Positions 1 through 6,983 of a stretch of DNA of 8,981 nucleotides are shown here, piece after piece. The translations under genes were made by a program, and so were the position numbers. Position 1 is the stretch's first letter; each line of letters starts with the position of its first letter. Origin of the DNA: Chitinophagaceae bacterium (lineage in GTDB: Bacteria; Bacteroidota; Bacteroidia; Chitinophagales; Chitinophagaceae); NCBI GenBank assembly GCA_003489485.1, contig DNMB01000125.1, positions 9,268-18,248 of the forward strand. Reading direction: 5' to 3'. The notes beneath the pieces were generated by a model. That model did not search any database. It saw only the letters and a list, made by a program, of their open reading frames with translations, and was not told the DNA's origin.

Positions 1-620
1 CCCAGCAGATTACGAACGGCAGCGGTATCGATGGTGGTGCGGGGCCAAAGAGAATTAGCGGCAATTCCGATTTCTTTGAATTCTGCGGCCCATCCCAATG
101 TCATCATACTCATATTATACTTGCTCATCGTATAGGCCACATGCCCTTTGAGCCACTTAGACTGCAGGTCGATAGGCGGAGAAAGTGTTAGGATATGCGG
201 ATTGCTTCCTTTGCGTAAAAAAGGAATGCAAGCCTTGGTCATCAAAAAAGTACCACGCACATTGATGTCATGCATCAGGTCAAACCTTTTGACTTCGGTC
301 TTTTCGGTATCGGTCAATGAAATAGCAGAGGCATTATTGATCAGGATGTCGATTCCTCCGAATTTTTCTACCGTCTTTTGCACTACTTGTTGAATCTGTT
401 CTTCGAAACGAATGTCGCAGGCAACGGCCAGGGCCTTGCCACCGGCTGCTTCCATCTCGGCGGCCGCAGAAAAAATAGTTCCGCCGAGTTTGGGGTTTTC
501 TTCTACGCTCTTTGCTGCGATCACGATATTGGCCCCCTCGCGGGCAAGACGAAGCCCCATGGCCTTACCAATGCCACGAGTGGCGCCGGTTATAACAACT
601 GTTTTATTGGCAAAAGACAT
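1..620 (-). CDS. HSDL2-like short-chain dehydrogenase/reductase, partial (C-terminus outside window)
   Basis: Classical-type SDR with a Rossmann fold, expected to use NAD(P)(H) to oxidise or reduce a hydroxyl/carbonyl group; substrate unknown. The ATG at 618-620 opens a frame that stays open to position 1, giving 206 complete codons and no stop. Visible motifs are the cofactor loop TGATRGIG (about residues 11-18), NNAS (95-98, the family's NNAG position), a catalytic Ser near 147 in LTLSPP, and the YxxxK pair Y163/K167 in AYTMSK. The stretches NIVIAAK, ENPKLGGTI, GGIDILINNASAISLT and LWPRTTIDTAA resemble the hydroxysteroid dehydrogenase-like 2 (HSDL2) subgroup rather than FabG. Animal HSDL2 carries a C-terminal SCP2 lipid-binding domain; the window ends before that could be seen. 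The gene starts 34 bases after the aldo/keto reductase stop, so the two are probably co-transcribed. Confidence is high for SDR and good for the HSDL2-like subgroup. Confidence 0.93.
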   Translation of the reverse strand, partial: MSFANKTVVITGATRGIGKAMGLRLAREGANIVIAAKSVEENPKLGGTIFSAAAEMEAAGGKALAVACDIRFEEQIQQVVQKTVEKFGGIDILINNASAISLTDTEKTEVKRFDLMHDINVRGTFLMTKACIPFLRKGSNPHILTLSPPIDLQSKWLKGHVAYTMSKYNMSMMTLGWAAEFKEIGIAANSLWPRTTIDTAAVRNLL

Positions 621-654
621 AGTAAAAAATTTAGGTAGTGGCTCGATCTATAAA

Positions 655-1644
655 TCAATACTCAGGTAAAACCGGTTTTGTCTGAACGATCTCTTCGATA
701 CGCTGCATCACTTCGGGCGTTAGCTTTTCGACCGCCTGCAATGCATCGAGATTTTCAAGCAGCTGCTCTTTTTTAGTCGCTCCTAAAATAGCAGTGGTTA
801 CATTCGGATTTTTGATGCACCAGGCAATGCTGAGCTGCGAAGGCGTAATAGAAAGCTCGGCAGCCAAAGCAGAGATCGCGACTGCTTTAGCCACCAACTG
901 CTCTTGCATCAGTCGGTCGCGCAACCACTCAAAACCGGGTATGGCAAACCGACTCTCGGCTGGAATTCCATTATTGTATTTTCCCGAAAGCAATCCTGAG
1001 GCAAGCGGACTCCAGATGGTGGTACCCAGTCCGACCGTTTTGTATATCATCAAGTACTCGTTCTCGATCTTGTTTCGTTCGAATAGATTATACTGAGGTT
1101 GCTCCATGCTGGGGCCGATCAGTCCATCGCGTTGCGCTACACGGTGAGCCTCCATGATCTCTACACCACTCCACTCACTGGTTCCCCAATAGAGAATTTT
1201 ACCCTGCGTAATAAGATTATGCATGGTCCAAACCACTTCTTCGATGGGCACGTTCTTATCGGGGCGGTGGCAAAAATACAGATCGAGATAGTCGGTCTGC
1301 AGTCGCTGCAATGCCTCATGACACGCTTCGGTAATATGCTTTCTGCTCAATCCATGTTGATTAGGCTTGTTCTCTTTGCCTCGCCATCCCCAAAACACTT
1401 TCGAAGAGACCACATACGAGGTACGATCCCATCCTTTTTTGCGAAGCACGCGCCCCATCATTTTTTCACTTTCGCCCAGGGCATAGACCTCTGCATTGTC
1501 AAAAAAGTTCACACCGCGGTCGTACGCCAATCCCATCAGTTCATCGGCGATCTGGTCATTGATCTGCTTATGAAAACTGACCCAGCTTCCAAATGAGAGA
1601 GTACTTAGCTGTAGGCCGGTTTTGCCCATGTAACGATATTCCAT
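655..1644 (-). CDS. aldo/keto reductase, Kv-beta-like (AKR6-type) class
   Basis: Cytosolic NADPH-dependent oxidoreductase with a TIM-barrel fold, reducing aldehydes or ketones; the natural substrate cannot be told. The 329-residue product is the usual length. The catalytic tetrad is visible: D49 in FFDNAEVY, Y54, K82 in VSSKVFWGW, and H126 in YFCHRPD (potassium-channel beta subunits have Asn there, most bacterial relatives His). Cofactor-binding stretches are WGTSEWS (153-159), WSPLASGLLSGKY (211-223) and ILGATKKEQLLEN (287-299). The start MEYRYMGKTGL is typical for the family. The gene follows lptC after 48 bases, the widest gap in the window, which holds a TACCTTTG promoter-like box, so it may have its own promoter. 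The neighbouring SDR suggests a two-enzyme redox pair, but this is inference. No oddities in length or active site. Confidence 0.95.
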   Translation of the reverse strand: MEYRYMGKTGLQLSTLSFGSWVSFHKQINDQIADELMGLAYDRGVNFFDNAEVYALGESEKMMGRVLRKKGWDRTSYVVSSKVFWGWRGKENKPNQHGLSRKHITEACHEALQRLQTDYLDLYFCHRPDKNVPIEEVVWTMHNLITQGKILYWGTSEWSGVEIMEAHRVAQRDGLIGPSMEQPQYNLFERNKIENEYLMIYKTVGLGTTIWSPLASGLLSGKYNNGIPAESRFAIPGFEWLRDRLMQEQLVAKAVAISALAAELSITPSQLSIAWCIKNPNVTTAILGATKKEQLLENLDALQAVEKLTPEVMQRIEEIVQTKPVLPEY

Positions 1645-1664
1645 GCAATAAGAATTTAGAAAGT

Positions 1665-1672
1665 CAAAGGTA
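1665..1672 (-). promoter_or_regulatory. candidate Bacteroidota -7 promoter box (TACCTTTG) upstream of the aldo/keto reductase
   Basis: Read on the minus strand, the 48-base lptC/reductase gap contains TACCTTTG, an exact fit to the TAnnTTTG -7 element used by the primary sigma factor of Bacteroidota. It would start transcription roughly 14 bases before the ATG at 1644, a short leader. No good TTTG is visible at the expected -33 spacing, which falls at the lptC stop codon, so the call rests on one eight-base match. It would allow the two oxidoreductases to be expressed apart from the upstream envelope genes. No rho-independent terminator is visible in the same gap, so read-through from lptC is also likely. 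Confidence 0.35.
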
Positions 1673-1692
1673 ATTGTTATTCTACCTCGGTG

Positions 1693-2238
1693 TTATTGCG
1701 CCGCAGGTGCTTTTATGGTGCCGGTGGTACCACGAAAGGTGATTCGCTTTAGGTCTTGAGTGGCCTCCAGTCCCTGTCCGCCCATGATCTGGTGATCCGG
1801 ACCACGGTAGATGGCATATTTATCGGTCGTAAATAGCTGCGTGGATTGATCCCACCACAGTTCGGGAGAGATCAGCGTATCGCCTTTTTGTGTGATCACC
1901 ACCACGCTGTCGCGCAAAAAGACCTTGTTCAGATTTTCGTAATAGACCCCGTAGCGGGCATCAAGACGAGAATCGATACGCATGCTGTCATCATAAAAAT
2001 CGCAGTGGACCGTACGAGGAAAGGTCATGGAGATGGTATCGCGATTTTGCTTGACCATGTACGGGGCCACAATAAGCGCTTTTCGCTTTCCACTCTGGCT
2101 AATAAAACTCTGAATATCGGTAGCCTCCTCGGTCAATGCGACCGAACGGGTCCAATCGTTTAAGACACGATCATCATTTTCGCAGGCGCTCAGCCCCAAA
2201 AGAAAAAGAAGCAAGATCGATAATGACCGATTAGTCAT
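1693..2238 (-). CDS. lptC: LptC, LPS export system periplasmic/lipoprotein component
   Basis: Part of the Lpt bridge that carries lipopolysaccharide from the inner-membrane LptB2FG transporter through the periplasm to the outer membrane. The 181-residue product begins with a lipoprotein signal: a hydrophobic stretch (residues 7-17) and lipobox LSAC with the acylated Cys at 19, the form usual in Bacteroidota; E. coli LptC instead has a membrane anchor. The rest is predicted beta-jellyroll. The C-terminal half carries the family signature: YYENLNKVFLRDSV, GDTLISPELWWDQ, GGQGLEATQDLKRI and a final RGTTGTI. The ATG overlaps the end of the upstream barrel gene by 8 bases, indicating translational coupling. 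Identification rests on the lipobox, the length, the C-terminal pattern and a gene order (coaX, barrel protein, lptC) that I recall as common in Bacteroidota. The partner genes lptA, lptB, lptD, lptF and lptG are not in the window. Confidence 0.88.
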   Translation of the reverse strand: MTNRSLSILLLFLLGLSACENDDRVLNDWTRSVALTEEATDIQSFISQSGKRKALIVAPYMVKQNRDTISMTFPRTVHCDFYDDSMRIDSRLDARYGVYYENLNKVFLRDSVVVITQKGDTLISPELWWDQSTQLFTTDKYAIYRGPDHQIMGGQGLEATQDLKRITFRGTTGTIKAPAAQ

Positions 2239-3649
2239 ACTGACGCTTGATAAACCAGATATCGCTCAGCGAGAAACCCAAGGAGATACGAAACAAATTC
2301 TCTTGAAGCGGATTGCTCGTATTTCCTCTGCGGGCAAATTCGAAGGCCAGGTTTACAAACGTTACCTGATTGGGGGCCTGACGACTGATACCAACTGGTA
2401 AACCGAGTCCCAGGCTGGCTCCAACCTGTGGGAGGGACTGCCCGAGTTTGACATAGTCGGGTCCTATAAAAAATCCAAAGCGATATGATACGTTGGTAAA
2501 ATAGCTTCGCTGCGGCACCGGACTAATTTGACCACCTACTCTCAACTCCCACTTATCGCGAAGCGAATCGGCCTTGCCGTAAAATCGATATTCACTCCAA
2601 GGTTGGGTAGTATAATCGACACCAATGAGCCACCCGCCCTCTTTGTTGGGAACAGCGAATTTTTGCAAGACGAAGCCTGCCGTGTACGAGGCGGGTAATT
2701 GCAGCTGGCCGGCAATGTTACGCTGGTCAGATACGCTATCGAGGCGAAGCTGCCCCTGGCTTTGATCGTAAAAGAATGTTTCGCGCACCACGTCTTGACG
2801 TGCAGAGAGGGTTTGACCCAATTGTCCAAACGCTCCCAGGGTCAGCATCAATTTTTTATTGATAGGAATTTGATACTGCAAACCAGCTTGCAAACTTAGG
2901 TTCCCAAAATTGGTGGTAGTCTGATAGTTTGCCTGGTAATAAGCTATCGTATCATTTAAGAAACTACGACGGGTATTATAATTTTTTCTACCGAACAGAT
3001 AAGCCACGTTCAGTCCCACGCTCAACTTTTCTTCGAGCCCCTTACGGTCTTTGCTGAACAACGACAGCCCCGTTCCCATCGAACCAATGTAAGAGCCGCC
3101 ATCTCCCTCGAACTGGGTAATGGTGCTGTCAATGTTCGCACCGGTCACAGGGTCAAACAATCGTTTATACTGATCGATCTTGTAACTGATCCTAGAGATG
3201 GGTCTAAGCCCAAAACTCATTCCCCAATTCTTACGAAGCGGAATCCCTACTTGTACGTAAGAGAAAAGAGCATTGCTGGCTGTGAAACGTTGTTCCTTTT
3301 GCGGATCGCGCAAGGTGCGATTATCGATGTTGACGGCCATGTCGAGTACCACACGACCTGAACTGAGCTTCTTTGATTTTTTTTCTTTCCAGGCCTGAAA
3401 GGCAGCGAACGAGGCAGGGTTGTTGAAGTTGACCGATAATGCATCTGTATAACCGGCCGAAATACCGCCCATGCTTCGGTTACTGATGTTGCTGCTGGGG
3501 ACCAGGTCTCCGATCCCATAACGAGAGTATGGAGAATTATCTTGGGCAAAAGCCGAGGAGGCCAGCAGTAAACCGAGCCCCGAAGCCAATACAAAATTAA
3601 TGCGTAACTCGTTGATTTTCTTATAGATTATTGACTTCACTGATAGCAT
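2231..3649 (-). CDS. outer-membrane beta-barrel protein, possibly OmpP1/FadL-like, function unknown
   Basis: Predicted outer-membrane protein of 472 residues. A signal peptide fits residues 1-35: basic N-region, hydrophobic core around 19-32, and cleavage after AFA before QDNSPYSRYGIGDL. The mature N-terminus (NSPYSRYGIGDL, then NRSMGGISAGYTD and SVNFNNPASF) resembles the OmpP1/FadL-like barrel group of Bacteroidota. The remainder alternates aromatic and polar residues with many Gly-rich turns, as amphipathic strands do, and ends with a strand-like SLGFSLSDIWF followed by a short basic tail. The start at 3649 overlaps coaX by 29 bases. A GTG at 3640 is a possible alternative, but no other ATG exists before the signal core. 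Lying directly upstream of lptC and overlapping it by 8 bases hints at a role in outer-membrane biogenesis or lipid handling, but FadL-type fatty-acid transport is not shown by the sequence. Confidence 0.82.
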   Translation of the reverse strand: MLSVKSIIYKKINELRINFVLASGLGLLLASSAFAQDNSPYSRYGIGDLVPSSNISNRSMGGISAGYTDALSVNFNNPASFAAFQAWKEKKSKKLSSGRVVLDMAVNIDNRTLRDPQKEQRFTASNALFSYVQVGIPLRKNWGMSFGLRPISRISYKIDQYKRLFDPVTGANIDSTITQFEGDGGSYIGSMGTGLSLFSKDRKGLEEKLSVGLNVAYLFGRKNYNTRRSFLNDTIAYYQANYQTTTNFGNLSLQAGLQYQIPINKKLMLTLGAFGQLGQTLSARQDVVRETFFYDQSQGQLRLDSVSDQRNIAGQLQLPASYTAGFVLQKFAVPNKEGGWLIGVDYTTQPWSEYRFYGKADSLRDKWELRVGGQISPVPQRSYFTNVSYRFGFFIGPDYVKLGQSLPQVGASLGLGLPVGISRQAPNQVTFVNLAFEFARRGNTSNPLQENLFRISLGFSLSDIWFIKRQYD

Positions 3650-4349
3650 ACAGGCCCTTATAAATTAGATCGGGGTCTGCAAATATCTTGTTTTTGCAGT
3701 GGGCAGCCAAATAGGGTATATCACCCCCGGTTAAGACCACGTTAAAGTTATCGTACCGATTGCGGTAAGCATCGATGAAGCCATCCATCTCAAGTGCCAT
3801 ACCCAACACGACCCCCGATTGAATATTGGTGTTGGTATCATAGCCGATCAGCGGCACATCAACAGAAGGGGTCACTAGTGGAAGCAAGGCTGTGTGTTGA
3901 TGCAACGACCGCAAGCGCATTTCGAGGCCGGGCGAAATACCGCCCCCCAAGAATTCATGACGGGCATTGATAAAATTGTAGGTGATGCAAGAACCCAGTG
4001 CAATGATGAGATTATTTTTTTTGGGATAGTAATGAACGGCAGCGGCACAGATGGCCAAGCGATCAGCGCCGATCGTGGCCGGCTTACCAACGGGAGTAGT
4101 AAAGGAAAGTTTTGTAGTATGATCGAGTTTATGAAACCGGGTGGCAGCGGTCAACAAGGTCTCCATTGCAGGATTGTGTGCGATCACAGAAGAAAGGATC
4201 GATTTCTCAGGACAATACTTGCGTAGCAGCTCGGCAATCGTGGCTTCCGCATCATCGGTCAGCTGAATCGCTTCGCGTAAAACATCACCATCGAATACGG
4301 CAACCTTTTTACGGGTATTACCAAAATCAAAGCAGAGGGTCACAGACAT
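3621..4349 (-). CDS. coaX: type III pantothenate kinase (CoaX)
   Basis: Cytosolic enzyme that phosphorylates pantothenate with ATP, the first committed step of coenzyme A synthesis; type III enzymes are known to need a monovalent cation and to resist CoA feedback. The 242-residue protein has the ASKHA-fold motifs: phosphate loop CFDFGNTRKK (D8), IGADRLAI (GADR at 94-97), a GGGISPGLEMR segment (135-145), VVLTGGD (204-210) and a closing ADPDLIYKGL. One motif is unusual: where most CoaX proteins have D-x-GT, this one reads ALGSCITYNF (117-126), without the acidic residue. The ATG at 4349 is chosen because it puts MSVTLCFDFGNT at the family N-terminus and leaves 10 bases after the previous stop; a GTG at 4376 would only add nine residues overlapping that gene. 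It overlaps the downstream barrel gene by 29 bases. Confidence 0.94.
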   Translation of the reverse strand: MSVTLCFDFGNTRKKVAVFDGDVLREAIQLTDDAEATIAELLRKYCPEKSILSSVIAHNPAMETLLTAATRFHKLDHTTKLSFTTPVGKPATIGADRLAICAAAVHYYPKKNNLIIALGSCITYNFINARHEFLGGGISPGLEMRLRSLHQHTALLPLVTPSVDVPLIGYDTNTNIQSGVVLGMALEMDGFIDAYRNRYDNFNVVLTGGDIPYLAAHCKNKIFADPDLIYKGLYAISEVNNL

Positions 4350-4359
4350 ACAGAATGCA

Positions 4360-4995
4360 TTAGAGATTAAAGCCACTCAAATTTTTAAAGTGCCCGTTCA
4401 GCTGTATGCGTTGCTTAAGTTGCTCTACACCCGATAGCAGCGGAATGGCCTTATGCAAATGTCGTTTAATAAATTCCTTTCGCTGCTTTTCGCTAAAAAG
4501 TTTTAGCAGATCGAACTCCTGTTCGGGCGTAAGACCTATATGGTGCGCAATAGCGTAGCTGTCGAGCGCATCATCGGGCTTGCCAAAATCTTTATTGATC
4601 TGCAGCAGACGGTGCAGCTCTCGCACCTTGCCCATTAGACGCTTCATTCCAGCCGCATCGGGCTGTGTATCATTTTCAGGATAGGTAACGATGGCTCCGC
4701 TATAGAGTTTATCAGGTATGTCGCGTACCAGCTCCAACAAACGAAAGACCGACAGCCCCCTGGTTCGAATATCCATCTCGCCCCCCTCGTATTGTTTCGC
4801 AATACTTTCGATCTCGACCAGCGTACCGAATTCCTGCATGCGATTTTCTAGTACGACTGGGATGCCGAAAGGCTTCTTAAGAGCAAAGCATTCACTGATC
4901 AGTTGCTTGTATCGAGGCTCGAAGATGTGCAGATTAAGCGCCTCTCCGGGATAGACCACGATCCCCAGCGGAAAGATGGGCGTAAAGTTCGTCAT
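4360..4995 (-). CDS. stand-alone LON peptidase substrate-binding (LAN) domain protein
   Basis: A 211-residue protein built from the N-terminal substrate-recognition domain of Lon protease without the AAA+ ATPase or the Ser-Lys protease parts, so it is not a protease by itself. Family marks are FPLGIVVYPGE (8-18), LHIFEPRYKQLI (22-33), a GTLVEIESI strand (57-65) and DIRTRGLSVFRLL (75-87). The second half is mainly helical (118-195). Such free-standing proteins are widespread in bacteria with no settled function; a role in binding unfolded or damaged proteins is only analogy to Lon. The ATG at 4995 lies 9 bases after the GT4 stop and the stop lies 10 bases before coaX, so it bridges the glycan genes and the CoA/envelope genes in one apparent transcript. 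Confidence 0.93.
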   Translation of the reverse strand: MTNFTPIFPLGIVVYPGEALNLHIFEPRYKQLISECFALKKPFGIPVVLENRMQEFGTLVEIESIAKQYEGGEMDIRTRGLSVFRLLELVRDIPDKLYSGAIVTYPENDTQPDAAGMKRLMGKVRELHRLLQINKDFGKPDDALDSYAIAHHIGLTPEQEFDLLKLFSEKQRKEFIKRHLHKAIPLLSGVEQLKQRIQLNGHFKNLSGFNL

Positions 4996-5004
4996 GGGTC
5001 AAAG

Positions 5005-6078
5005 TTATTTGTTTTGGCACGCAGTAAAATACTTCAACAGCTCATCGACCGACCGATCCCAATGATAGTGGGTGGTAATTAGATGATGTGCACGTGCCGC
5101 CAGTTGAAAGCGCAATGTCTCTTGGTCAAATAATCTTGATACGGCCAGCGCCAGCGCCTCGGCATTTTCGGAAGGTACCAGCAAAGCGGTCTGCTCGTGC
5201 GTGGCGTAATCAGCATGCCCGCCGATATCGGTACATACAACGGCACAACCACAAGCCATAGCTTCGGCAGGAGGCAGCGCCCACCCTTCGCCGAGACTGG
5301 CCGACATAAATACGGAATGGGCATTATAGAGAGCCGAAAGATCGGCAGGACGTTGATGGTAGGAGATCCACTCAGGCAGATGCGTTGGGCGAGGATACAC
5401 GCCAAATAAGGTAGCCTGCATCGATGGGTACTTTTCTTTTAGTTGCACGAGCGCACGCAAAGCATAGAGCGACCCCTTTCGTTTTTCTTCTGAATAAAGG
5501 GCAATAACAGAATAGGGAATACGATCGGAAGAATCTTTTTGCAGATTAAAACGACTTGTGTCGATAGCCAGGGGCAGCAATTGCACGGGCCGCCCACTTT
5601 CAGTTTGTACCAGTTGCTGTAACCAACCCGAAATGGCTGCATGGTGTATCGGCAAGCGGTAGGAGTCTTTGACAAGTTGCACCTGTCCGCTCCAATTTTC
5701 AAAGTCTTGTACCAAATTGATGCGAACGCCTTTTTGTGGCGAAAGTGTCGCCACGGCATAGCTCATTTGCCACCACGTAGACAAAACCAGATCGCCATCA
5801 GGGACAAACGCATCGCTGATCTCCTCTACGATCAACGAGCGGCAGTCTACATGCAAGGCAAACCAACCTGGCCGATGGGCCCTTCTGATCCAAAAGAGAA
5901 ACTTTTTGAACCACAATGGCGAGCGCATTTCCTTAAAAGGTCTCTTTAAACTGTGCAGTACCGTTACCCGGTGACCTCTTTCCTGTAACCGGTTAGCGAA
6001 CTCATACATCACCTTTGCACCGCCAACGGGCTTGGTGACCGGAAATGGAAGAATGATATTGATGCGCAATGACTGCAT
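5005..6078 (-). CDS. GT4 family glycosyltransferase
   Basis: GT-B fold, retaining glycosyltransferase of 357 residues, expected to add one sugar from a nucleotide-sugar donor to a growing surface glycan on the cytoplasmic face of the inner membrane. The N-terminal domain starts with a strand and a glycine loop (INIILPF, then PVGGAKVMYEFANRL, 17-31). The segment LVQDFENW (122-129) resembles the VQDxE motif of rhamnosyltransferase-like GT4 enzymes such as WsaF. The C-terminal donor domain shows a strand and basic loop around YSEEKRKGS (195-203) and the EX7E motif in GEGWALPPAEAM (E264 and E272), followed by GCAVVCTDIGGHADYA. There is no signal peptide or clear membrane helix. The ATG comes 2 bases after the GT2 stop (TAA-GC-ATG), so coupling is likely. 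Donor and acceptor sugars cannot be read from the sequence. Confidence 0.94.
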   Translation of the reverse strand: MQSLRINIILPFPVTKPVGGAKVMYEFANRLQERGHRVTVLHSLKRPFKEMRSPLWFKKFLFWIRRAHRPGWFALHVDCRSLIVEEISDAFVPDGDLVLSTWWQMSYAVATLSPQKGVRINLVQDFENWSGQVQLVKDSYRLPIHHAAISGWLQQLVQTESGRPVQLLPLAIDTSRFNLQKDSSDRIPYSVIALYSEEKRKGSLYALRALVQLKEKYPSMQATLFGVYPRPTHLPEWISYHQRPADLSALYNAHSVFMSASLGEGWALPPAEAMACGCAVVCTDIGGHADYATHEQTALLVPSENAEALALAVSRLFDQETLRFQLAARAHHLITTHYHWDRSVDELLKYFTACQNK

Positions 6079-6080
6079 GC

Positions 6081-6983
6081 TTACAATGGCTTTGCCGGCA
6101 AAAACACCATCGCACTAAAAGCAGCCTTCCAATTGATTCGAATAAAAAGCCACTGATGGTCCTTTCGCTTGCCGAGAATACGAAAAGGAATTACCACGAT
6201 CTGCTTGAGCACTGCCATCCAGAAAGCAAACTCGCCTTTCCAAATACGGCGACAATAGAGCGTATTTCTAATACCGTAAAAATGTTTTTGCGCCTCCTTG
6301 GGTTGAGCATGATAGATATCGGCACTATAGTTGGTGGCTGTCTTGTGCAAGACCACGCTCGACGGCACATAGGCACCTAACAGACCGGAGCGGGTAATGC
6401 GGGTGGTGTACTCAATATCATCGGCCCAAATAAAAAACTCTCTGATCGGATAGCCGCATCGTTCAATGGCCTTTTTTGACACCAGTAGTGATACAAAGCT
6501 GGCTGAACGCGCCAGGACTATCCCTTGCTGATCGAAGCGATTGAAGGGCATCGCACCCTGCACACGACTTACTTCGGGTAAATTCATCCAATGAGGATGC
6601 CCATCTGTAAAAACGGCCTTACTCACTAAAAACCCAAGCGGATGTGCAGGATGTTCTTGTTCCATGGCTCTCAGCGAACGAACCAATAGGGAAAGCGTGT
6701 CGGGACGGGCGATCGTATCATCATCCATTACCCATATCCAATCGGCTTGTTGACGATATGCGGCTTGTAGCCCGGTATAAAATCCACCGGAGGCCCCTTG
6801 GTTGTCTTGCGTAATTACGTGCAACCCGGGCTGTGAGGCCAACCAACTCGCCGTTGCATCAGTGCTGCCATTGTCTACTACGATAATTTGTTGCGGCGCA
6901 AATTCTTGCTGCCGAAGCGCAGCCACCGCCTCTTGCAAGAGCGACAAACGATTATGCGTAACTATAACGGCAATGATGTTCAT
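6081..6983 (-). CDS. GT2 family glycosyltransferase, candidate galactofuranosyltransferase
   Basis: GT-A fold, inverting glycosyltransferase of 300 residues. Visible motifs in order: VIVTHNR (7-12 region), VVDNGSTDAT (35-44), NQGASGGFYTGL (61-72), a metal-binding DDD triad in WVMDDDT (87-89), WADDIEYTTR (186-195) and a later H213 in VVLHKTA. The combination GGFYTG, DDD, W-x-DD-x-E and a His about 24 residues later is the pattern I know from mycobacterial GlfT2-type galactofuranosyltransferases. Direct adjacency to glf supports UDP-galactofuranose as donor, but this stays an inference because the same subfamily contains transferases of unknown specificity. A hydrophobic stretch (about 252-270) flanked by basic residues suggests membrane attachment at the C-terminus. 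The ATG overlaps the glf stop as ATGA (4 bases), a classic translational coupling junction. Confidence 0.93.
   Translation of the reverse strand: MNIIAVIVTHNRLSLLQEAVAALRQQEFAPQQIIVVDNGSTDATASWLASQPGLHVITQDNQGASGGFYTGLQAAYRQQADWIWVMDDDTIARPDTLSLLVRSLRAMEQEHPAHPLGFLVSKAVFTDGHPHWMNLPEVSRVQGAMPFNRFDQQGIVLARSASFVSLLVSKKAIERCGYPIREFFIWADDIEYTTRITRSGLLGAYVPSSVVLHKTATNYSADIYHAQPKEAQKHFYGIRNTLYCRRIWKGEFAFWMAVLKQIVVIPFRILGKRKDHQWLFIRINWKAAFSAMVFLPAKPL

Noticed and set aside
378..669. Two plus-strand open frames of about 85 codons
   Set aside because: They are antisense to the HSDL2-like SDR, whose minus-strand frame carries all the expected motifs.
1099..1596. 165-codon open frame on the plus strand
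   Set aside because: It lies wholly antisense to the aldo/keto reductase, whose motifs are intact, and its translation shows no recognisable domain; an antisense shadow.
1665..1692. Possible hairpin terminator after lptC
   Set aside because: The best inverted repeat (GGTA/TACC) has only four pairs and no following T-run, too weak for a rho-independent terminator.
3375..3386. T-rich run suggestive of a terminator
   Set aside because: It lies inside the barrel gene and encodes a Lys-rich stretch (EKKSKK) on the minus strand, with no GC-rich hairpin next to it.
4350..4376. Longer coaX frame starting at a GTG at 4376
   Set aside because: It adds nine residues overlapping the LAN-domain gene; the family N-terminus begins right at the ATG at 4349.
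4360..4995. Full Lon protease
   Set aside because: Only the N-terminal domain is present; there are no Walker motifs and no Ser-Lys protease domain, and the gene ends with its own stop before coaX.
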